Source of the DNA: Spyradomonas excrementavium
Lineage (GTDB): Bacteria > Cyanobacteriota > Vampirovibrionia > Gastranaerophilales > Gastranaerophilaceae
DNA length: 6,274 nucleotides
Reading direction: 5' to 3'
Assembly (NCBI GenBank): GCA_018714005.1
Contig: DVOA01000020.1
Location: 1-6,274, forward strand
The notes below the pieces were generated by a model. It was not told the DNA's origin. It did not search any database and worked only from the letters and a program-made list of their open reading frames with translations. The position numbers and the translations under genes are program-made. Positions 1-5,338 of the stretch are shown piece by piece (position 1 is the stretch's first letter; each line of letters begins with the position of its first letter).

Positions 1-1784
1 GAGAGCCCTGAACCAGCTATACCGGCGACTACTTCTTGAGAACCCAGCTTACCCTCAATATTATCCAAACTTAAAGAAGTCCAGGCACTAGTTTGGGAAT
101 AACCTCTTGCATGGTAATAACCATCTGCAGGCGCTGTGAAAACTGAGCCGGAAGACGGCCAGCTTAAACTTTGACCGGAGTTTGACGGCATACCTGCATG
201 TGTTACCTGTTGTATATTTAATAATTTTATTGCTTCATCTTCTTTAAGATAGGTTATGCGGCTATTAACGATTTTCATTTCACCGCATAATGCACAGGTA
301 TATTCAGTGTCAATTAATTGTATAGTATTTTTCTCATTATTGTAGCTATAATCATAATATGCAGCACATATAACACCACCGTTGTCACTATTATCCTCAT
401 TACCCAGAAGAAGATGGGCGTCTGTCGTACCGTTAAAGTTGTAATTATGACCGCTCATAACAGAGGTAATCAACTTGTTATTAAGCGTTCCATCCTGATT
501 TCTTCCTGACGGAGCAAGAACTTTTACATCATCTCTGACCATCAAATAAGTGCCAAAGAACGTAAAATTATCCAGCACAGAATCTATCGAAGTGTAGGCA
601 GAAGCGGAGCAGGTTGCAATAACGAAAGGCATTGAATACCTTATGCTCTGCCATGATGAGCCGGAATCATTGGTATATTTGGTTTCAAAAGTTTCAAGAT
701 TAAGCCAGACAGCGTATTGCCCGCTTATAACAGGTGTTGTGCTTGAGCAATAAAGTTCTGCAGCTATACCGTCTAAGGTTCCCCAGGTTTCTTCCCCTCC
801 TTGCATAGCAAGTAATAAAGTCTGTTGGCGATTATTAAAGCCGGTAGAAACATAATCTCTTGTAGTTGTATATTCTTTGAAAGTTTTTGTTGCAGAATCG
901 GGATAAACAACAACTGACCCGGCTTTTAATACAAGTTGCCCGTCCGAATTTATTTCAACATTAATTTTTCGAGGCGATTCAAGAACGCAATTGGTTACCT
1001 GAGATTGCGTCAAACAAGACGAGGCATTACTAAGCGCAGAAATGCCTTCTTGCGTTTTAATTTCTATCCTGTTTGTATAAGATTCAATAGATACCGCATC
1101 ATCAACTTCATTTGCCAGCTGCACCATTGCTCTCAATGAGATAGTGCGCGGTTTGACGCGGTCACCGGTATTTACAACCTTAGAAGCGCTAAATTCAAAT
1201 GCTGTACCCACCTCTGAGCCGGTAGAACCGGTATTATATGTGCCTGCTGCAGCAGAAAAAGCACCTTCTGCAATCTGTGTCATACGGTCATCTGAACCAA
1301 ATTTACCGGTTATATTAACAATCTGATCTTGTATGTAATCCCCGATATTCCCGGTAATCTTCGTAGCCTCAATTGAAATTTTATGCAATGTCGGCAGCTT
1401 GAACTTGTTATTCTCCGTATCCAGCGCAAAAAAGCCGCAATTTCCGTTGTTAGCTTCCATTTGTGCAGCATATTCCGCATAAGTCACGCTGGGAATCCTG
1501 CCCAGAACCAGAAGTTCATAAGGATTGTTCTCGCCGGAAAAATCATCCTCCATAAACTCTCCGCCATCACAAGGATAAGCACCATTTATAGTTTCATCAA
1601 CCCTCATTGTCCAGAAAATATCGCCGATATTTCTTCCCGCAACGTTTTTAGGTCTGTGAACATATTTCAGGTGCATAAGGTTGTTGTTCAAATCATTAGG
1701 CTCGTAATCCGCTCCCTCTTTTGTGACATCGTCAATCCAGGGATAAAGCTCTTCAAGATTTGTGTTACTGTTTTGTTCTGTCAT
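1..1784 (-). CDS. Phage tail fibre / tail-collar-like protein, C-terminus beyond the left edge
   Basis: Reading right to left from the ATG at 1784, the frame stays open for 594 codons and runs off the window, so the protein is longer than what is visible. The start has a strong AAAGGAG ribosome binding site with 6 nt before the ATG. Residues about 54-133 look like a phage tail-collar domain: a GDIFWTM strand, then NGAYPCDGGEF (the usual 'P-G-W-CDG' turn) and KFKLPTL at 127-133 (the usual 'F-x-LPdL' end). The middle (about 150-520) is beta-rich, full of Ser, Thr, Asn and Gly, and I cannot assign it. Near residues 545-575, the stretch VFTAPADGYYHARGY resembles the start of a jelly-roll domain found at fibre tips. 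No signal peptide or membrane segment is visible. The role inferred is an adsorption structure attached to the tail tip. A terminator separates it from the upstream tail operon, so it may be transcribed on its own. That it is a tail surface protein is fairly sure; the receptor is unknown. Confidence 0.75.
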   Translation of the reverse strand, partial: MTEQNSNTNLEELYPWIDDVTKEGADYEPNDLNNNLMHLKYVHRPKNVAGRNIGDIFWTMRVDETINGAYPCDGGEFMEDDFSGENNPYELLVLGRIPSVTYAEYAAQMEANNGNCGFFALDTENNKFKLPTLHKISIEATKITGNIGDYIQDQIVNITGKFGSDDRMTQIAEGAFSAAAGTYNTGSTGSEVGTAFEFSASKVVNTGDRVKPRTISLRAMVQLANEVDDAVSIESYTNRIEIKTQEGISALSNASSCLTQSQVTNCVLESPRKINVEINSDGQLVLKAGSVVVYPDSATKTFKEYTTTRDYVSTGFNNRQQTLLLAMQGGEETWGTLDGIAAELYCSSTTPVISGQYAVWLNLETFETKYTNDSGSSWQSIRYSMPFVIATCSASAYTSIDSVLDNFTFFGTYLMVRDDVKVLAPSGRNQDGTLNNKLITSVMSGHNYNFNGTTDAHLLLGNEDNSDNGGVICAAYYDYSYNNEKNTIQLIDTEYTCALCGEMKIVNSRITYLKEDEAIKLLNIQQVTHAGMPSNSGQSLSWPSSGSVFTAPADGYYHARGYSQTSAWTSLSLDNIEGKLGSQEVVAGIAGSGL

Positions 1785-1809
1785 TGTAATCTCCTTTCAG
1801 GATTACAAT
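1783..1809 (-). promoter_or_regulatory. Hairpin presenting the ribosome binding site of the fibre gene
   Basis: A perfect 9-bp inverted repeat (ATTGTAATC at 1809-1801 and GATTACAAT at 1791-1783, read on the minus strand) flanks a 9-nt loop, CTGAAAGGA. The loop carries most of the AGGAG Shine-Dalgarno sequence, and the 3' arm includes the A and T of the start codon. As RNA this would half-bury the ATG while exposing the AGGA. As DNA it is a 27-bp dyad that could equally be a protein-binding site. The symmetry is seen directly; a regulatory role is inference. Confidence 0.45.
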
Positions 1810-1818
1810 ACCAGATTT

Positions 1819-1859
1819 CATTGAGCCGCTTAGGTCAAAACGAAAATTAGAGCTCAATG
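1819..1859. repeat. Inverted repeat in the leader of the fibre gene
   Basis: CATTGAGC at 1819-1826 is matched by its exact reverse complement GCTCAATG at 1852-1859, with 25 nt between. It lies between the terminator and the hairpin at the fibre start codon. It could form a long-loop stem in the leader RNA or be an operator-like dyad. Eight base pairs over this distance can also arise by chance, so the support is modest. No convincing -35/-10 pair was found in this 127-bp gap. Confidence 0.3.
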
Positions 1860-1874
1860 GGTCAACAAGCGCAT

Positions 1875-1904
1875 AAAAAAAGGGAAGGCTGCAACAACCT
1901 TCCC
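1875..1904 (-). terminator. Rho-independent terminator after the J-like gene
   Basis: On the minus strand the DNA reads GGGAAGG, a 9-nt loop, CCTTCCC (7 perfect base pairs, 1904-1882), followed by seven T (1881-1875). The stem starts 7 nt after the TGA stop of the J-like gene. This is the classic intrinsic terminator form and would end the tail transcript before the fibre gene. Confidence 0.88.
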
Positions 1905-1911
1905 CCAAAAA

Positions 1912-4329
1912 TCAATAGCCCTTAGCCCTAAAGCTTATCTTGCAGGTAGTTAATTCACCGGAATTCTTATAAGCCTTTAATAACGCCGATTTATTAGTCT
2001 TTTCGGCAACAACAACATAAGCATCTATGGAGTCATTAACCGTACAAACAATCGACGGAGGGTTTATAAAATCATAATCAACCAAAAGCCACGAGGTTTC
2101 AATTATTTCAAGCTCCTGAACAACCTCCTTGTCAGGAACATCCACAGAAACCTTGAAATTCGTCAATATGGTCTGAACATTGTTGTAAGAATGAATCGTT
2201 ATGAGGAACTTGCAATACCTGAAAGTGTAAGTTCCGTTATTCACAATGCTCCATTCCGTCCAATCCTGCCCGTCGTCAGAATATGCCCACTTGATTACAA
2301 CAGTATTCTGCTCATCCGCAGATAAAAAGTCATAATCAAATGTCACAACGCTTTTGAGCACCCCGCCAATGTCAAAAACCTGACTTTCATATTCACCGTT
2401 TTCAAAAACAGTGCTTCCCCACTTACCGGCGGTTTGATAATAGCCGGGCTCCTTGCTCCATTTCTGGTCAAGCCGGTGCCACACAACATCTGTGTTCTTT
2501 TTTAACAAAAGCGTATTGTGATAAGACTTCATATGCTCACTGAAAACGCCGTCAAGGTCTTTGAGCACATCAATCTTCACAATTTCGTTAAGATTGGGCA
2601 CACTATCCACACTTATGATGTCCATTGTTGGATTTTTTGAATAATTGTAGCCATTAAAGGCCTTTATCCAGAATTTATACAATCCGGCAGTCGGAATCAC
2701 AATCGAAGCGCTGTTTTGGGTTATCCTGGAGGCAAGAATGGTTCCGTTTTCCCAGCTTTCACCCATCCTGATTTCGTACATATCCGTTGCGCATTTGTTG
2801 TATTGCCATACAAAATTGAACAAATTATTCGTTTGCACAACATTAAAATTCACGACATCATCAGGATATCCGTATAAATCGCCGAGATTTGACACCAGAA
2901 CCCTCGGTTCCTTGGACCCCAGCTCATCAGAATACAGCCGTTCATCATAAGTTCGCCAATCAACAGTGAAAACGCCCGCCCCATCGTCTTTTACACTTAC
3001 AACTTTAGCTTTGTAACGCTCCAGCCCCATAAGAAGCGAATCAAACATAATAACATCGCCAACTTCCAGGTCATATGCACGATAATCGGTCTTAAACGAA
3101 CCGAAATAAGGCTGCAAAATCTTAGAATTGACATAATACCATGCCAAACGCGAGGCCTGAGCAAAATTGGTACAGGAATATATATTCACCGAATGCTCAA
3201 CCGGCACGCCATCCCTGTATTCGGGAATTTCCGCAAAAGCCTCGACTTTTTGCCATTCATGATCCGGAGAAATATATTCACACTTCAAAATATCATAATG
3301 CTCCTCTTTTGGCAGAGTTTCAAAGGTTTCAGAGCCTTTTAAAATGTCATTCTGCGTAAATACCTTGCTCACAGGCTCCGGTTTGTCAATTTTAAACTGA
3401 AGTTTCCCGTTTTTAATAAATAACCCGCCCCTGCAAGAACGGTAAATTTCGTCAATAAGCGTTCTTGCAGAAGTTTGTGAGTCAAAAATCATGTTGAAAG
3501 TAAATCTGGGTTTCCCATCCACAAGCTCGTCGCAAAACTCCGCAGCTTCAACAAAACTATCAAGATCAAACAACTCTGAAACCAAATCATCACTGATATT
3601 TCCATAGTTATTAATCCCGAGCCCGAGCCCGTTGTAAGAAGTCAAAAAGTCAAACATAACCCACGCAGGATTCTCGCTGTATTTGACCTCGTAAGAATAC
3701 GAACTTGTGTAAACCCTTACTTTTCTGCCCTTTACAACAGCAGTAAGGTTGTAATTCATATCAATTTTCGCAGAGCGGGGCACGCTGATTGCAAGATAAG
3801 CCACACCCCTTAAAGAGCCCACTTTTTCGGCTCTTTCAGCCTGAGTAGAACCGCCGACAATAGGGTCAACGACCTGATCACGCGTTCCATAATACTTGTT
3901 TACGGTTATCCCGCTGATTTCGTTAATAGGTATATCATTCAGCCTGATATCAGAAAATTCGCAAATCTCGCCCTCGGCAAATGCAACAATTCTTTTGATT
4001 GTAGTCAAATAATCCTCATCCTGCCAGATTCTGTTGCCGGCAAGCTTGCATGTGCCGTATAAAAGCGGAATCGGCAAATCCTGATTTGTCTGTGTTTGTT
4101 TAATCCCCTGACCGTATGTGGGCGACATTGAAGAAAAATCCGGCTTCATTGTTGCAGCAAGAGTTGAAGAAACAGCAAGGCCGCCAAAAATCACAGCATT
4201 AGCAACCATTCCCCAGGTCACAGAAAATGTACCTATCGTAAATGCGGTTCCTGCCAGAGCCCCGCTTATTGAAGATAAAACAGCGCCTATTGATGACCCA
4301 ATCGCTGTTATTAAAGTAGCTACCGCCAT
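1912..4329 (-). CDS. Tail tip / host-specificity protein, gpJ-like
   Basis: This 805-residue protein is the central tail-tip protein of the lambda J / GTA gp15 type. It caps the tail tube and contacts the cell surface. Residues 1-60 are rich in Ala, Gly, Ser, Ile and Val, a hydrophobic head common in this family and not a clear signal peptide. Family-like signatures follow in order: PIPLLYG at 86-92, FAEGEI at 117-122, LRGVAYLAI at 173-181, NPAWVMFDFL with YNGLGLGI at 220-239, and RSCRGGLFIKNGKLQFKID at 298-315. LEVGDVI at 421-427 is the usual 'GDvv' turn. Residues 490-575 look like a fibronectin-III module. Residues 585-735 are beta-rich and unassigned. The last 55 or so residues (FINPPSIV to ISFRAKGY) resemble a small H-type-lectin or gp53-like fibre tip. 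It is shorter than lambda J (over 1,100 residues). The ATG lies 2 nt after the stop of the peptidase gene, with AGGGTGG at 4343-4337, which suggests translational coupling. Family assignment is firm; the C-terminal reading is tentative. Confidence 0.88.
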   Translation of the reverse strand: MAVATLITAIGSSIGAVLSSISGALAGTAFTIGTFSVTWGMVANAVIFGGLAVSSTLAATMKPDFSSMSPTYGQGIKQTQTNQDLPIPLLYGTCKLAGNRIWQDEDYLTTIKRIVAFAEGEICEFSDIRLNDIPINEISGITVNKYYGTRDQVVDPIVGGSTQAERAEKVGSLRGVAYLAISVPRSAKIDMNYNLTAVVKGRKVRVYTSSYSYEVKYSENPAWVMFDFLTSYNGLGLGINNYGNISDDLVSELFDLDSFVEAAEFCDELVDGKPRFTFNMIFDSQTSARTLIDEIYRSCRGGLFIKNGKLQFKIDKPEPVSKVFTQNDILKGSETFETLPKEEHYDILKCEYISPDHEWQKVEAFAEIPEYRDGVPVEHSVNIYSCTNFAQASRLAWYYVNSKILQPYFGSFKTDYRAYDLEVGDVIMFDSLLMGLERYKAKVVSVKDDGAGVFTVDWRTYDERLYSDELGSKEPRVLVSNLGDLYGYPDDVVNFNVVQTNNLFNFVWQYNKCATDMYEIRMGESWENGTILASRITQNSASIVIPTAGLYKFWIKAFNGYNYSKNPTMDIISVDSVPNLNEIVKIDVLKDLDGVFSEHMKSYHNTLLLKKNTDVVWHRLDQKWSKEPGYYQTAGKWGSTVFENGEYESQVFDIGGVLKSVVTFDYDFLSADEQNTVVIKWAYSDDGQDWTEWSIVNNGTYTFRYCKFLITIHSYNNVQTILTNFKVSVDVPDKEVVQELEIIETSWLLVDYDFINPPSIVCTVNDSIDAYVVVAEKTNKSALLKAYKNSGELTTCKISFRAKGY

Positions 4330-4331
4330 AA

Positions 4332-4703
4332 TTACACCACCCTAAAACATCTATAATTTTTAAACATCTTCAATCGACCAATTTGAAGAGAACATCCGCG
4401 AAAAACATGAATAAGCTTACCGAACTTGTAATATATTGCGACATGCAGCTCATCTCTAAACTTGGTAGCAACAATATCGCCCATTTTCAGTTCCTCATTA
4501 GGAATTTCTATACAATGTTTTTGCAGTTTGGATATTCCATAGCAATAATTTTTATCATCATCTTCAGAACGCATTCTGTACCTGGGTTTTTCAGGGTACA
4601 AAAACTGAACAGGATAAAAACAGCCTTGATATGTACCATCGTCGTTAAACATTTCATAAGGTCGCCCTACCTGTTCCAGCAGAGCGTTAATTTTTTCTTC
4701 CAT
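4332..4703 (-). CDS. NlpC/P60-type tail peptidase (lambda K / GTA gp14-like)
   Basis: This small protein (123 residues) fits a minimal NlpC/P60 cysteine peptidase, the tail-tip enzyme thought to cut peptidoglycan peptides during DNA entry. The N-terminus INALLEQVGRPYE (5-17) matches the family opening 'll..vGtPY'. The likely nucleophile is Cys28 (QGCFYPVQFLY). The likely base is His87, in KMGDIV...ELHVAIYY (73-92), the usual 'pGDiv...HvgIy' segment. His99 (KLIHVF), 12 residues later, fits the third catalytic position. The Cys is not in the common DC-x-G-L-V setting, so activity needs proof. The ATG at 4703 was chosen over an in-frame ATG at 4754 because GAGGAG lies 7 nt upstream and the longer form would run into the chaperone reading frame. 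It sits between the chaperone and J genes, the usual neighbourhood for this enzyme, with a 2-nt gap to J. Confidence 0.72.
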   Translation of the reverse strand: MEEKINALLEQVGRPYEMFNDDGTYQGCFYPVQFLYPEKPRYRMRSEDDDKNYCYGISKLQKHCIEIPNEELKMGDIVATKFRDELHVAIYYKFGKLIHVFRGCSLQIGRLKMFKNYRCFRVV

Positions 4704-4710
4704 CCCTTTT

Positions 4711-4716
4711 CTCCTC
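4711..4716 (-). promoter_or_regulatory. Ribosome binding site fixing the start of the peptidase gene
   Basis: GAGGAG on the minus strand, 7 nt before the ATG at 4703 and 4 nt beyond the TAA (4723-4721) of the chaperone extension. It decides for the 123-residue form over a 140-residue form starting at 4754, which has no comparable site. Confidence 0.75.
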
Positions 4717-4720
4717 AACT

Positions 4721-4957
4721 TTATCTGATTTTTCCGGCAATTTGAGAAAGGCATTTTATCGCCTCTTTCCCGACAAGCGGATTAAGCGCCGGCTTTTCCG
4801 ACAAAATATTATGCATTTTGCAATAAGCAAAATAATGAGCATAATATTTTCTGGGTGTAGCAGCGAAAAACTCCTCATCACTCCATCCAAGAATACTTCT
4901 CGCTGCTGCATACATCGACACCCAGTCGAATTCTAGTTCGCTTTCATTTTTTTCGTC
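4721..4957 (-). CDS. -1-frame extension of the tail assembly chaperone (T-domain; TAC_2-like)
   Basis: This frame is best read as the second half of a frameshift fusion, not a free gene. From the slippery tract at 4957 it is open for 78 codons to TAA at 4721. A TAA in the same frame about 10 nt upstream of the A9 tract closes it, and it has no ATG with a ribosome binding site. A GTG at 4921 is the first usable start, but starting there would drop residues EFDW just before it. The stretch EFDWVSMYAAARSILGWSDE, followed by EFFAATPRKYY, resembles the short second chaperone of gene transfer agents (gp10.1, Phage_TAC_2 family): an 'FDW', a short helix, then 'G-W-s-p-e-E-F-W-x-x-T-p'. The fusion joined at Lys121 of the upstream frame would be 199 residues. 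In lambda, the T part of gpGT brings major tail protein to the chaperone-coated tape measure; the same role is inferred here. Confidence 0.8.
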   Translation of the reverse strand, partial: DEKNESELEFDWVSMYAAARSILGWSDEEFFAATPRKYYAHYFAYCKMHNILSEKPALNPLVGKEAIKCLSQIAGKIR

Positions 4958-5319
4958 TTTTTTTTTAATCTGTTATTTTTCTCCAATACTTCTTTTGCCA
5001 CCTCCGGCAAAATCAATGGTTTTGCATAAGCAAACTGCAAAGCGTGCAAATTTTTATGCAAAATAGCCGGATTTTCATCAAGAGTTTTTCTCACCGCCTC
5101 GATTTCTTCAGAAGAATGATTCTTAATCAAACCTGCACAAAAAATCTCTAAACAATCTTGAAGTTTAGTATTATTATCCAGTACAAAACACTGAAAAATT
5201 TTAAAAGTTCCCTTATCCAATAGATTTTCAACAGTGCCATAAGCCCTGTTATCAAACTCCAGCTTGTAGTTTTTCCCATCAATTTTTGTCTCACACGCAA
5301 AATTGCATAAATTCTTCAT
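4933..5319 (-). CDS. Tail assembly chaperone, 0-frame product (G-like)
   Basis: This 128-residue protein fits the first tail assembly chaperone, comparable to lambda gpG and GTA gp10, which is thought to coat the tape measure protein in the cytoplasm while the tube polymerises and is absent from the finished virion. Residues 12-45 (KIDGKNYKLEFDNRAYGTVE and on to GTFKIFQCFVL) follow the family pattern 'dGk.y.l.fd..a...iE...g.si'. The remainder is mostly helical and ends in a Lys-rich tail (RLKKKTKKMKAN). The ATG at 5319 was chosen because a perfect AGGAGG lies 6 nt upstream; an in-frame ATG at 5346 would overlap the end of the tape measure gene and lacks such a site. The last codons hold the A9G tract where a -1 slip adds the T-like extension. 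Family assignment rests on pattern plus the frameshift, since sequence identity in this family is low. It lies 19 nt after the tape measure stop, the reverse of the usual order. Confidence 0.75.
   Translation of the reverse strand: MKNLCNFACETKIDGKNYKLEFDNRAYGTVENLLDKGTFKIFQCFVLDNNTKLQDCLEIFCAGLIKNHSSEEIEAVRKTLDENPAILHKNLHALQFAYAKPLILPEVAKEVLEKNNRLKKKTKKMKAN
4957..4966 (-). promoter_or_regulatory. Probable programmed -1 ribosomal frameshift site
   Basis: On the minus strand the 0-frame codons are TTA AAA AAA AAG. The tract contains two in-register slippery heptamers, A AAA AAA (4966-4960) and A AAA AAG (4963-4957); the latter is the heptamer used by E. coli dnaX. A -1 slip leaves the 0 frame 12 codons before its TAG stop (counting that stop; next codon GAC) and enters a frame open to 4721, giving residues 1-121 plus 78. 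A GGAG lies 14 nt upstream of the first heptamer, where an internal Shine-Dalgarno can stimulate slipping. A small 5-bp stem (TCGAC/GTCGA) lies about 28 nt downstream and is weak. RNA polymerase slippage on the A9 run is an alternative route to the same fusion. Confidence 0.8.
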
Positions 5320-5325
5320 AAAAAT

Positions 5326-5331
5326 CCTCCT
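5326..5331 (-). promoter_or_regulatory. Ribosome binding site fixing the start of the chaperone gene
   Basis: A perfect AGGAGG on the minus strand, preceded by an A-rich run and followed by ATTTTT before the ATG at 5319 (6-nt spacing). It is the strongest site in the window and rules against the in-frame ATG at 5346. Confidence 0.8.
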
Positions 5332-5338
5332 TTTTTTA

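Noticed and set aside
1783..1809. Invertase crossover site for fibre phase variation
   Set aside because: The dyad size is suggestive, but no second copy of it and no recombinase gene are visible in the window, so this is not supported.
1383..1850. Plus-strand ORF of 155 codons
   Set aside because: It lies antisense to the start of the fibre gene and its leader, crosses the RBS hairpin, and its translation has no recognisable domain; it is a shadow frame.
1785..1875. Sigma-70 promoter for the fibre gene
   Set aside because: TTGACC elements and a TGGTATTGT extended -10-like box exist, but no pair has suitable spacing, and the -10-like box is so close to the ATG that the RBS would fall at the transcript's 5' end.
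4383..4745. Plus-strand ORF of 120 codons antisense to the peptidase gene
   Set aside because: Composition is that of a reverse-frame shadow, with no ribosome binding site or family pattern, while the opposite strand holds a well-motivated gene.
4704..4754. Longer peptidase start at ATG 4754
   Set aside because: It would overlap the chaperone extension by 34 nt without a start signal; ATG 4703 has GAGGAG 7 nt upstream and begins at the conserved family N-terminus.
4721..4921. Free-standing 66-residue gene starting at GTG 4921
   Set aside because: No ribosome binding site precedes the GTG, and the open frame and motif EFDW extend upstream to the slippery tract; a frameshift extension explains it better.
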